A stretch of DNA of 64,000 nt, taken from the NCBI GenBank assembly GCA_041166385.1, contig JBEEFW010000077.1:1-64000 (forward strand), given 5' to 3'. Both the position numbers and the translations under genes were made by a program. Position 1 is the stretch's first letter, and each line of letters begins with the position of its first letter. Shown here piece by piece: positions 25,267 to 33,516 of this stretch. The notes below the pieces were generated by a model. The model did no database searches. It was not told where the DNA came from and saw only the letters and a list, made by a program, of their open reading frames with translations. This DNA comes from DASUCS01 sp041166385. Lineage in GTDB: Bacteria > Actinomycetota > Acidimicrobiia > Acidimicrobiales > JACDCH01.

Positions 25267-26336
25267 TCGAGCTCCTGGCGCCAGAACGGGAGGCGGACGA
25301 CCTGGCCGGGCAAGGGTTCGCCGCCGCGGGTCTCGATGTGCACCGCGGCGCCCTCAGCGACATCCGGTGGGAGGAACGCGAGGGCGATCCCGTGGCCGAG
25401 CATCGGTGAGAAGTTGCCGCTCGTGACCTCACCGACGGGCTGCCCGTCGATCAGTACCTGCTGTTCGGCGCGGGGCGGACGCCGGCCTTCCGTGGCGATG
25501 CCGCGGAGCCGGCGGGCGACACCTCGCTCCTTCTCCTCCGCCAGAGGGGCTCGACCGCGGAAGTCGCCTTTGTCCCACCCGACCACCCATCCGAGACCGG
25601 CTTGGAGTGGCGTGATACCAGGGCCGAGCTCGTGGCCGTGCAACGGGAACCCGGCCTCGAGCCGGAGCGTGTCGCGCGCCCCCAGCCCGGCAGGCTCGAC
25701 GCCGGCGGCGAGGACTGCATCCCACACCGCGACGGCGTGCTCGGCTGGTACCGCAAGCTCCACGCCGTCTTCGCCCGTGTAGCCAGTGCCCGCGGCCACG
25801 CACTCGGCCCCGTCGATCGTCACGCGGGCGACGTGAAACCGCTTCACCGCCGCCGCTTCGGGTGACACCTGCTCGAGGAGGGAACGCGCCGACGGCCCTT
25901 GCACGGCGATGATTGCTCGCGATGCGGTGACGTCCTCTCCCACTCCCAGAGCGGAGACCACCCGCGAGGTGTTGGACGCGTTCGGCATCACGTCGAAGCG
26001 TTCGTCGTCGACCCACCAGACGATGATGTCGTCGAGCACCGACGCGTCGTTCGCATCGAGCAGGTGGGTGTACTGCGCGCGACCCGGCGCCACCTTGCGG
26101 AGATCGTTGGTGAGCGCGCCCTGCAACCGATCGAATGCGTCAGGCCCTTGGATGCGGACGGTGCCGAGATGACTCACGTCGAAGGCGACAGCCGCGGTAC
26201 GGCAGGAACGGTGCTCGGCCAGCGTGCCGGCCTCGTAGTTGAGGGGCATGTCCCAGCCCCCGAACGGAACGAGCTTGGCGCCGAGCGCTCGGTGGGCGGC
26301 GTCGAGGGGCGAGTGCTTGAGGGCCTTGTCTGTCAC
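25257..26336 (-). CDS. gcvT: Aminomethyltransferase, glycine cleavage T-protein
   Basis: A 359-residue protein that transfers the methylene of aminomethyl-lipoyl GcvH to tetrahydrofolate. Family marks are FGGWDMPLNYEAG near residue 30, FDVSHLGTV, and the folate-site TGYTGEDGVEL near 190 followed by the C-terminal beta-barrel domain. It is convergent with gcvP and downstream of the regulatory cluster, its start being 4 bases past the stop of the MerR gene. Confidence 0.95.
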   Translation of the reverse strand: MTDKALKHSPLDAAHRALGAKLVPFGGWDMPLNYEAGTLAEHRSCRTAAVAFDVSHLGTVRIQGPDAFDRLQGALTNDLRKVAPGRAQYTHLLDANDASVLDDIIVWWVDDERFDVMPNASNTSRVVSALGVGEDVTASRAIIAVQGPSARSLLEQVSPEAAAVKRFHVARVTIDGAECVAAGTGYTGEDGVELAVPAEHAVAVWDAVLAAGVEPAGLGARDTLRLEAGFPLHGHELGPGITPLQAGLGWVVGWDKGDFRGRAPLAEEKERGVARRLRGIATEGRRPPRAEQQVLIDGQPVGEVTSGNFSPMLGHGIALAFLPPDVAEGAAVHIETRGGEPLPGQVVRLPFWRQELDYS

Positions 26337-26815
26337 CCGTGGGTGGCCGGCAACAGTGTCCCTGCGCCGTTGCCGGTGTCCTCAGCGAGGGGTCGCAACT
26401 GACTGATCGATGCGTCGACCTCCGACTGCACGCTGCCGAGAGCGAGGATGTTGAGCACACCCTGACCCCTGTGCACGAGGTCGATCAGCTCGCCGTCGTC
26501 GAGGGCGAGGATCGCGCTCGACCCGGAGATCACGAGCTTGGCGGCGGTGAGGTCGTCGCCCAGCCGGGTCCGCAGTTCGGTGAACACGTCACGGACGACT
26601 TCGAGCCGGATGCCGGCGTCGAGCAGCTGCTTGATGATCTTGAGCTCGAGCAGGTTCCGGTACGAGTACATGCGGCGGGTGCCGCTGCCCTTCGCGTCGG
26701 CCATGGCCGGGCGTACGAGATCGGTGCGCGCCCAATAGTCGAGCTGCCGATACGTGATGCCCACCACCTCAGCGGTGCGGGTACCACTCCAACCTTCTGC
26801 CGGAACTGTTTCCAC
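26333..26815 (-). CDS. MerR-family regulator (Rv1830/ResR-like)
   Basis: A 160-residue protein with an N-terminal MerR winged helix (TRTAEVVGITYRQLDYWARTDLV) and no metal-binding C-terminal cysteines. In M. tuberculosis an equivalent regulator (Rv1830, ResR) lies in the same order between the DUF151 gene and the glycine-cleavage genes. The C-terminal half is an unassigned helical dimer region. The gene overlaps gcvT by 4 bases. Confidence 0.85.
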   Translation of the reverse strand: METVPAEGWSGTRTAEVVGITYRQLDYWARTDLVRPAMADAKGSGTRRMYSYRNLLELKIIKQLLDAGIRLEVVRDVFTELRTRLGDDLTAAKLVISGSSAILALDDGELIDLVHRGQGVLNILALGSVQSEVDASISQLRPLAEDTGNGAGTLLPATHG

Positions 26816-26909
26816 GAGCCTCCCCCCGGAGGGATGACACCGCCGGAACTACAGCGATGCAAGTCGTAGAAGAGTAGGCGGCCGCGCGCGCGGCGTCAAC
26901 GAACGGTGA

Positions 26910-27410
26910 CTACGAGGCGAAATCTTCGGGATTGACCCGGTCGATGAACTCCTTGAACTGTTCCACCACTTCGTCCTGCGCCTCTTCGGTGACCTCGTCG
27001 TCCGGCGGGTAGGCCGCCTCGTCGAGGACGGACTCGTCGGCGAAGATCGTGGTGCCCGTGCGGGCGGCCAACGCGATGGCGTCGGACGGACGGGCCGAGA
27101 TCACATGGGTCTGGCCGTTCGAGGTGAGGTGCAGCTCCGCGAAGAACGTGCTCTCGCGGAGCTCGGTGACCACGACGCGGTCGAGCTGCCAGCCGAGCTC
27201 CTCGAGCACGTTCTTCATGAGGTCGTGCGTCATCGGCCTGGGGGTCTCGACGCCCTCGAGCGCGAAGGCGATCGCGGTGGCCTCGGGCCCACCGATGAAG
27301 ATCGGCAACGTGCGGTGCGACCCATCGGTCTCCCGGAGCAGCACGATCGGTGCGTTGGTCGGGAGCTCGACCCGCACGCCGATGAGCTCCATCTCGATCA
27401 TCGGCGTCAA
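26910..27410 (-). CDS. Bifunctional nuclease family protein (DUF151)
   Basis: A 166-residue BFN/DUF151 protein (Rv1829-like). The core VELPTNAPIVLLRETDG and LPIFIGGPEATAIAFALEG is diagnostic; the C-terminus is acidic (DDEVTEEAQDEVVEQ). Members have been reported to have DNase/RNase activity, mechanism unsettled. It lies between the two MerR genes, in the same order as in other actinobacteria. Confidence 0.9.
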   Translation of the reverse strand: MTPMIEMELIGVRVELPTNAPIVLLRETDGSHRTLPIFIGGPEATAIAFALEGVETPRPMTHDLMKNVLEELGWQLDRVVVTELRESTFFAELHLTSNGQTHVISARPSDAIALAARTGTTIFADESVLDEAAYPPDDEVTEEAQDEVVEQFKEFIDRVNPEDFAS

Positions 27411-27419
27411 GTTACCCGT

Positions 27420-28226
27420 CTACCCGCCCGTGTAGGTCTTCAGCGCTTGGCGCAGCATGGCCGACCGGAGCGACTCGCCCAGCTCGGTCAGCTCGCCCAG
27501 GTTGGCCACCGCTTGGCGCCGAGCATCGGGGTTGCGCTGCTTGACCAACGGCAGGACCACCTGCTCGAAGAACGACGCTTCACGCTCGGCGCTGACCTTG
27601 TACATCCGCAGGTGACGGGCCTCGACACCGAAACGCATGAAGCTCGCGGCCAGACGCGCCACGACCAGCGCCTCCTCGTCGTAGAGCGTGTCGCGGCCCA
27701 TCGGCCGTCCCGTGATGAGGCCGTAGCGCTCGAGCTCGCCGAGCACGCGCTCGTGCAGGCCGCAGGCGCCTGCCAACTCGTCGCGGGTCAGGCTCACCGC
27801 GCTGGGACCGACGTCGAGCGCGCTCGGTGCCGGCATCCTCGGGGGGTCGGGCACGGGTGGCGCCGGCGGCGGGACGGGCAGCGGCGCGGGCGCGGGCTCG
27901 GGAAGCGGGGCCGGCGGCTCGACGGGTGTCGGTGCCGGCTCCGGCAGCGGCAGGGGCGGCTGCTCGGTGGCCGTGACGTCGCCCGACAGCCGGTCCTTGA
28001 TCACCCGCAGCGGCAGGAAGTTCTCCCGCTGCTGCACGAGGATCCAGCGCAGCCGCTCGATGTCGGGCTCGTAGAACTTGCGGTAGCCAGACGGCGTGCG
28101 CTCGGGGTCCAGCAGGCCTTGGCTCTCGAGGAACCGGATCTTCGAGATCGTGATGTCGGGGAACTCCTCCTGGAGGAGCGACAGGACCTCGCCGATCGAG
28201 AGGTGGGCGCGCTCGGCCACGGGCAC
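27420..28226 (-). CDS. ftsR: MerR-family regulator (FtsR-like)
   Basis: A 268-residue regulator orthologous by position to Rv1828/FtsR, reported in Corynebacterium to activate ftsZ. The N-terminal winged helix is LSIGEVLSLLQEEFPDITIS with KIRFLESQGLLDPERT. Residues about 90-145 form a Pro/Ala-rich linker (for example PEPAPTPVEPPAPLPEPA), longer than usual, before a C-terminal helical dimer domain. Its start overlaps the GarA stop by one base. Confidence 0.85.
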   Translation of the reverse strand: MPVAERAHLSIGEVLSLLQEEFPDITISKIRFLESQGLLDPERTPSGYRKFYEPDIERLRWILVQQRENFLPLRVIKDRLSGDVTATEQPPLPLPEPAPTPVEPPAPLPEPAPAPLPVPPPAPPVPDPPRMPAPSALDVGPSAVSLTRDELAGACGLHERVLGELERYGLITGRPMGRDTLYDEEALVVARLAASFMRFGVEARHLRMYKVSAEREASFFEQVVLPLVKQRNPDARRQAVANLGELTELGESLRSAMLRQALKTYTGG

Positions 28227-28714
28227 TACGTCGCGTCGCTCGGGCCGGCGAAGAACGCGAGCTTGAACTTCCCGACCTGCAGCTCGTCGCCGTTCTGGAT
28301 CGGGCTCTCCTCGACCCGCTCACGATTGAGATAGGTGCCGTTCAGCGAGCCGACATCCCGGACGAGGAACCCGCTCTCGACCCGCTGCAGTTCGGCGTGG
28401 CGGCGGGACACCGTGATGTCGTCGAGGAAGATGTCGCTGTCCGGATGGCGGCCGACGGTGGTCACCGGCTTGGTCAGCGCGAGTCGAGACCCGGCGTTGG
28501 GACCACGGGTGACGACGAGGAGCCCGGCGCCCTCGGGGATGTCGTCGAGGTCGAAGGTGACCTCGTCTTCGGCAGCCTCCGGCGGCACGTCGATGCTGAA
28601 CGTGATCGTCGTGCGTTCACCAGGCTCGTGCTCGAGCGGCGCCCCACACGAGGAGCAGAAGTTGGCACCCAGCGCGTTGCGATGACCGCACTGATTGCAG
28701 AACACCTCCGCCAT
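28226..28714 (-). CDS. garA: FHA-domain regulator GarA with added zinc ribbon
   Basis: A 162-residue phosphothreonine-dependent regulator of glutamate metabolism (GarA/OdhI). The FHA domain (residues about 65-155) keeps RHPDSDIFLDDITVSRRHAE and VGSLNGTYLN. Upstream of it the sequence ERTTITFSID matches the phospho-acceptor region of GarA (ETTS). It differs from known GarA in having a zinc ribbon at residues 5-25 (FCNQCGHRNALGANFCSSCG). Between gcvH and ftsR, as in other actinobacteria. Confidence 0.9.
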   Translation of the reverse strand: MAEVFCNQCGHRNALGANFCSSCGAPLEHEPGERTTITFSIDVPPEAAEDEVTFDLDDIPEGAGLLVVTRGPNAGSRLALTKPVTTVGRHPDSDIFLDDITVSRRHAELQRVESGFLVRDVGSLNGTYLNRERVEESPIQNGDELQVGKFKLAFFAGPSDAT

Positions 28715-28720
28715 GACGCG

Positions 28721-29101
28721 CTACCCCTCGATGAGTGCCCGGTACGCGTCCGCGTCGAGCAACTGATCGAGTTGCGACGCGTCGTCGGCTTCGATGACGA
28801 CCAACCATCCCTCGCCATAGGGATCTTCGTTCACGCGTTGCGGCGCGTCGGACAGCTCGACATTGACCTCGACGATCGTTCCCGAGATCGGCGCGTAGAT
28901 GTCGGACACCGACTTCGTGGACTCGACCTCGCTGAAGCTGTCGCCCTGTGTGACCCGCGTCCCGACATCGGGGATCTGGACGAACACGACGTCGCCGAGC
29001 GCGTCTTGCGCGTAGTCGGTGATGCCGATGCGTACCCGACCATCGTCGAGCCGGGCCCACTCGTGATCCTTGGAGTAGCGCAGGTCGTCGGGCACATTCA
29101 T
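28721..29101 (-). CDS. gcvH: Glycine cleavage system H-protein
   Basis: A 126-residue lipoyl carrier protein. The lipoyl-lysine lies in SFSEVESTKSVSDIYAP, near residue 63. The start ATG 29101 gives MNVPDDLRYSKDHEW, typical. It carries the aminomethyl group between GcvP and GcvT. It is first in the run gcvH-garA-ftsR-DUF151-merR-gcvT. Confidence 0.95.
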   Translation of the reverse strand: MNVPDDLRYSKDHEWARLDDGRVRIGITDYAQDALGDVVFVQIPDVGTRVTQGDSFSEVESTKSVSDIYAPISGTIVEVNVELSDAPQRVNEDPYGEGWLVVIEADDASQLDQLLDADAYRALIEG

Positions 29102-29149
29102 GCCTGGGGAGGGTACTCCACCCTCAACCTGCGGTTTACGGTGAAGTTC

Positions 29150-31636
29150 TCAGCGCAGGAGCTGGCGGATGCGACGGGCGTACTCCTGGGCCCGGCGCCG
29201 GGCGTCGACGTCGGAGTCGGCCTCGGCCCAGACATGGGTGACCGGGTCTTCGGGGTCTGGCAGGGCGAGCGCCCAGCCGTCGTCGTGGAGCACCTTCACG
29301 CCGTCGACGAGTTCGAGCTCACGGTCCTTCGTGAGCTCCATGAGCGAGCGCATCACCGCGCCTTTCTGCTCCCACGGCGTCACCACGGTCTCGTGCGCGA
29401 TGTGCACGCGCGGCAGGTCGCGCACGATCGTCGAGAGGCGGACCTGCTTGCGGGCCAGCAGCTCGAGCACCTTTACGAACGTGGCCGCGGCGTCGAATGC
29501 CGGCAGGAACCCCGGAAGGATGTAGCCACCATCGAGACTCGCGGCGAACCCGACGCCCGGCTCCGAAGCCGCGTCCATCAACGCCGACGTCGCCATCTTC
29601 GTGTATTGCAGGCCGATGCCGTGCTTGGCGACGAGCCCCTCGGCGTGTCTCGTGATCCCGACCGGCAATGCGACCCGATCGCCCACGAGGTGGTCACCGA
29701 CGAGCTCGAGCAACGCGAGCACGGCCTCGGTGTGCGTGAGGACGTGACCGTCGTCGTCGATCAACGTGAGGTGCTCGCCATCGGGATCGATCGCCGCGCC
29801 GAGGTGCGCGCCCGACGTCCGGACGAGCCCGGCGACCTGCTCGGCGTGGCGGGCCGGCTCGTAGGCCAGGACGCCCCGCGTGGATGCGTACGGGTTGACG
29901 GCCAGCACGTCGGCATCGAGCTTGGCCAGCAGGTTCGGCATCACGAACGAGGTGGAACCGAACCCGTAGTCGACCACCACCTTGGGCTCGCTGCGCTGGA
30001 TCAGCTCCACGTCGACGGTCGACTCGAGGGCCACGGAATAGTGCTCCAGCGCCCTCGGCGGGAAGCCGATCTCCCCGATCTCGCCGGGCAGCGCCCGCCG
30101 GAAGTCCTCCCGGTTGAACAGGCGCTCGACCTTGCGCTGGCCGCTCTCGGACAGGTCGAGGCCATTGCCGTCGAAGAAGCGCATCACGACCGACTGGGTG
30201 TCGTCTTCGACGAGCCGGATGGTGATGCCGCCGACGGCGTTGGGCTGGCGGGCGAGGAATCGGGTGACCGGGACCGACGCCACCTCGAGGTCGAGCACGT
30301 TGACGCCGGCGGCGTTGATGCCGGCCATCATCGCCCGCTTCAGCATGCGAGCCGATCGCGACGAGTCGCGAGACGTGACGACCGTCGACTCCTTCTTGAG
30401 CGTGGTGGCGTAGGCCAGGGCGAGACGCACGGCGAGCTCGGGGCTCACGTCGACGTTGGCGAGCCCGGCGACGCCATCGCGGCCGAACAACGTGCGCGCC
30501 CCGCGCGACTCCCACACGATCGACGAGTTCACGACGGCCGAGTTCTCGACGGTCTTGAACGGATACACCTTCACGCCCGCGCCGAGCACCGCGTTGTCGC
30601 CCACGAAGCACTCGTCGCCGAGGACGACACCTTCCTCGCAGCGCACGTTCGTGCGGATGTCGCAGGCTCGGCCGATGACCGTGCCCCGCAGGCGGGCGTT
30701 CTGTCCGAGGTACGCGTTGTCGTGCACGACGACGCGCTCGAGGTCGGCGCCTTCCCTCACGCGCACGTTGCCGCCGAGAACCGTGTATTCCCCCAGCCGG
30801 GCCCCGGCCTCGACGCGGCAGTTCTCGCCGATCACGGCCGGTCCTTCGACCTTCGCATCGGGATGGATCTCGGCGCCTTCGCCGAGCCACACGCCGTGGT
30901 CGAGCCGGAAGCCCGGTACGTCGATGGCCACCTTCGCGTCGAGCGCGTCCTTGTGGGCGCGGACGTAGGCCTCGAGCGTGCCGACGTCTTCCCAGTAGCC
31001 CTCGGCGACCGCGCCGTAGAGCGGCTTCGAGTTGGCGAGCAGTTTCGGGAACACCTCGCTCGAGAAGTCGACGGCCTCGCCCGCCGGGATGTAGTCGAAG
31101 ATCTCTGGCTCGAACACGAAGATGCCGGCGTTGATCGTGTCGCTGAAGACCTGACCCCACGTCGGCTTCTCGAGGAAGCGTTCGATCGAGCCGTCCTCGC
31201 GCGTGATGACGATGCCGAACTCGAGCGGGTTCTCGACGGCGACGAGGCCGATCGTGGCGAGCGCGTCGTGCTCGTCGTGGAACGCCAGGATCTTGGCCAG
31301 GTCGATGTCGGTGAGCACGTCGCCGGAGATGACGAGGAAGCGCTCGTCGAGTTCTTCCATGGCGTTGCGCACCGATCCGGCGGTGCCGAGCGGCTGCTCC
31401 TCGGTCGCGTAGACCATGCGCACGCCGAACTCGGATCCGTCACCGAAGTACGTGCGAATCGCGTTCGGCATGAACGCCAGCGTCACGACGATCTCGTCGA
31501 AACCATGCTGCTTCAGCAAATTGATGATGTGTTCCATCATCGGCCGGTTGACCAGCGGCATCATCGGCTTCGGTTGGTTCGACGTCAATGGTCGCAGCCG
31601 GCTGCCCTCGCCTCCGGCCATGATCACTGCTTTCAC
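29150..31636 (-). CDS. Sugar nucleotidyltransferase fused to phosphomannomutase-like domain
   Basis: An 828-residue protein. Residues 1-230 form a nucleotidyltransferase with the pyrophosphorylase signature GGEGSRLRPLTSNQPKPMMP; residues about 245-370 are left-handed beta-helix repeats as in GDP-mannose pyrophosphorylases; residues about 380-828 have a phosphomannomutase fold. The mutase catalytic serine loop (usually TASHNP) is replaced by RLVEDD after GGITI, and the metal loop reads DPDGEHL, so the mutase half is probably inactive. Overlaps the phosphatidyltransferase gene by 4 bases. Likely provides NDP-mannose or glucose for surface glycans. Confidence 0.88.
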   Translation of the reverse strand: MKAVIMAGGEGSRLRPLTSNQPKPMMPLVNRPMMEHIINLLKQHGFDEIVVTLAFMPNAIRTYFGDGSEFGVRMVYATEEQPLGTAGSVRNAMEELDERFLVISGDVLTDIDLAKILAFHDEHDALATIGLVAVENPLEFGIVITREDGSIERFLEKPTWGQVFSDTINAGIFVFEPEIFDYIPAGEAVDFSSEVFPKLLANSKPLYGAVAEGYWEDVGTLEAYVRAHKDALDAKVAIDVPGFRLDHGVWLGEGAEIHPDAKVEGPAVIGENCRVEAGARLGEYTVLGGNVRVREGADLERVVVHDNAYLGQNARLRGTVIGRACDIRTNVRCEEGVVLGDECFVGDNAVLGAGVKVYPFKTVENSAVVNSSIVWESRGARTLFGRDGVAGLANVDVSPELAVRLALAYATTLKKESTVVTSRDSSRSARMLKRAMMAGINAAGVNVLDLEVASVPVTRFLARQPNAVGGITIRLVEDDTQSVVMRFFDGNGLDLSESGQRKVERLFNREDFRRALPGEIGEIGFPPRALEHYSVALESTVDVELIQRSEPKVVVDYGFGSTSFVMPNLLAKLDADVLAVNPYASTRGVLAYEPARHAEQVAGLVRTSGAHLGAAIDPDGEHLTLIDDDGHVLTHTEAVLALLELVGDHLVGDRVALPVGITRHAEGLVAKHGIGLQYTKMATSALMDAASEPGVGFAASLDGGYILPGFLPAFDAAATFVKVLELLARKQVRLSTIVRDLPRVHIAHETVVTPWEQKGAVMRSLMELTKDRELELVDGVKVLHDDGWALALPDPEDPVTHVWAEADSDVDARRRAQEYARRIRQLLR

Positions 31637-32250
31637 GGGGACGACGCTACCCCTGGGTGGGCCTCCCTACCCTCCCGCAGCGCCTGTCGTGCGATCGGCA
31701 CGTAGAGCAGCAGTGCGTAGTAGCTCAGCACGAGTCCCGGAACCGCAGCGACCCACGCGAGGAAGCCGCACACCGCCGAGTACGACACCGTCGAGTGCGA
31801 TCCGAGGAACAACGGGAAGGCGAACATGTTCGCGAACGTCCCGGCTTTGCCCCACCATGTGACGTCGATGCGCCGCGCTCCCAACGCGGCGAGCGCGAGC
31901 GTGGCCACGGTGACGAGCAACTCGCGCACGAGCACCGCGATGGCGAACCAGGCAGGCACGGTGCCGTCGTACAGGATCGCGCCGATGCCGACGAACAGCA
32001 GGAGGCGATCGGCGACCGGGTCGAGGACCTTGCCGAGCTTCGACGTCTGGTGGAAGTGGCGGGCCACGTAGCCGTCGACGAAGTCCGTCGCCCCCAGCGC
32101 TCCGAGGAACCACGCCGACGCTGCCCGGTTCTCGTCGTGGAGCAGGAGCCAGAGGAACACCGGCAGACAGAGCAGCCTCACCACGGTGATCACGTTCGGG
32201 ATCGTCAGGATGCGATCGCTGGCGTCTTCCTCCGGCTCGCCCACAGGCAC
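31633..32250 (-). CDS. CDP-alcohol phosphatidyltransferase (PgsA-like)
   Basis: A 205-residue membrane enzyme. The CDP-alcohol signature DG-x2-AR-x8-G-x3-D-x3-D is complete at about residues 62-84 (DFVDGYVAR, KLGKVLDPVADR). About five hydrophobic segments. It makes a phospholipid head-group linkage, probably phosphatidylglycerol phosphate or phosphatidylinositol phosphate; the sequence does not decide. First gene of a coupled pair with the nucleotidyltransferase. Confidence 0.88.
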   Translation of the reverse strand: MPVGEPEEDASDRILTIPNVITVVRLLCLPVFLWLLLHDENRAASAWFLGALGATDFVDGYVARHFHQTSKLGKVLDPVADRLLLFVGIGAILYDGTVPAWFAIAVLVRELLVTVATLALAALGARRIDVTWWGKAGTFANMFAFPLFLGSHSTVSYSAVCGFLAWVAAVPGLVLSYYALLLYVPIARQALREGREAHPGVASSP

Positions 32251-32323
32251 AGCGTACGAACCGCTCAGCCCCGCCGCCCACCCTTCGAAGGCCGTCGGCT
32301 GCGCCGACGTCTACTTTGATTCC

Positions 32324-33109
32324 ATGGACGGCAAGGTGGCTCTGGTGACCGGTGCGGGCTCGGGCCTCGGTGCGGCGATCGCTCGCCGCCTCGCTGCCGA
32401 TGGCGCCTACGTGATCGTGAACGACCTGAGCGAGGGGTCGGCCGGTCCGGTGGCCGAGGACATCAAGGGTGAGACCGCCGTCTTCGATGTCACCGATGCG
32501 GCCGCCTTCGATGCCGCCGTCGATCGTGTCGTCACGGAGCAGGGACGCATCGACGTGCTGGTGAACAACGCCGGCATCTTGAACGCCCGGGACGAGATCA
32601 GAGAGCGCTCGATGGCGGAGATGATGTCCCGGATGGGCGGCCAGCCGGCGCAACCCATTCGAGTGCTGGCGACCCTCACCGACGAGGAGTTCGACCGGAT
32701 GATGAAGGTGCACGTGTACGGCACGTTCCACGGCATGCGCGCCGCCCTCCGCCACATGGAAGACGCTCGCTCCGGCTCGATCGTGAACCTCGCATCCATC
32801 TACGGCCTGCGCGGTTCGCCGAGCACCCCGGAGTACGCCGCGGCCAAGCACGCCATCGTCGGACTCACCCGCTCGACCGGACAGGAAGTCGCACCACTCG
32901 GTGTCCACGTGAACGCGGTGGCGCCCGGCTTCATCGACACACCGCTGCTCGCTCCAGTCGCCGGTCCGGCGCTCGACATGCTCACGATGCAGATACCGGC
33001 CGGGCGGCTCGGGCAGGCGGAAGAGGTGGCCGAGCTCGTGCGCTTCCTGGCCGGGCCCGAGTCGTCGTACTGCTTCGGCGAGGTCCTCACGCTCACGGGC
33101 GGCTATTGA
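32324..33109 (+). CDS. SDR family oxidoreductase
   Basis: A 261-residue short-chain dehydrogenase with cofactor motif TGAGSGLG at residues 9-16, NNAG near 84, and catalytic tyrosine and lysine in EYAAAKHAIVG. An unusual insertion of about 20 residues (ERSMAEMMSRMGGQPAQPIR) follows NNAG. Divergent from the phosphatidyltransferase, followed three bases later by the HIT gene. Substrate unknown. Confidence 0.83.
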   Translation: MDGKVALVTGAGSGLGAAIARRLAADGAYVIVNDLSEGSAGPVAEDIKGETAVFDVTDAAAFDAAVDRVVTEQGRIDVLVNNAGILNARDEIRERSMAEMMSRMGGQPAQPIRVLATLTDEEFDRMMKVHVYGTFHGMRAALRHMEDARSGSIVNLASIYGLRGSPSTPEYAAAKHAIVGLTRSTGQEVAPLGVHVNAVAPGFIDTPLLAPVAGPALDMLTMQIPAGRLGQAEEVAELVRFLAGPESSYCFGEVLTLTGGY

Positions 33110-33111
33110 CG

Positions 33112-33516
33112 ATGCCCACGATCTTCACGCGCATCATCGAAGGCGAGCTGCCGGGCAAGTTCGTGTGGCGCGATGGCCAGTGCGTCGCCTTCCTGTCGAT
33201 CGCACCGTTGCAACCAGGTCACACGCTGATCGTGCCGCTCGCCGAGATCGACAAATGGACCGATCTGGAGCCCGATCTCGCGGCGCATCTGATGCTCGTC
33301 GCGCAGCGCATCGCGAGAGCACAAGAGGCGGCCTTCTCCCCCGTTCGGGTCGGCCTCATCATCGCCGGCCTCGAGGTACCGCACTGCCATCTGCACGCGG
33401 TGCCGATCAACCACGAGTCCGACCTGCACTTCGGCAACGCGAACACGAACGCCACCGACGACGAGCTCGAACGCGCCGCCGAGGCGCTACGGGCCGCGCT
33501 GGGAACGAACGGCTAG
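33112..33516 (+). CDS. HIT-family nucleotide-binding protein
   Basis: A 134-residue histidine-triad hydrolase. The triad appears as HCHLHAVP near residue 93; the N-terminal IFTRIIEGELPGKFVWRD is typical of HINT-type proteins. It starts immediately after the SDR stop and is likely in the same operon; it overlaps the convergent membrane protein gene by 4 bases. Substrate usually AMP-linked; exact role unknown. Confidence 0.87.
   Translation: MPTIFTRIIEGELPGKFVWRDGQCVAFLSIAPLQPGHTLIVPLAEIDKWTDLEPDLAAHLMLVAQRIARAQEAAFSPVRVGLIIAGLEVPHCHLHAVPINHESDLHFGNANTNATDDELERAAEALRAALGTNG

Noticed and set aside
29102..29150. A glycine riboswitch before gcvH or gcvP
   Set aside because: Only 48 bases lie before gcvH and 42 before gcvP, too short for the aptamer, and no matching motifs were seen.
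28397..31705. A plus-strand open frame of 1102 codons antisense to the nucleotidyltransferase, gcvH and garA genes
   Set aside because: The minus-strand genes have complete families and motifs; the plus-strand translation is Arg/His/Asp-rich with no domains, as expected for a GC-rich shadow frame.
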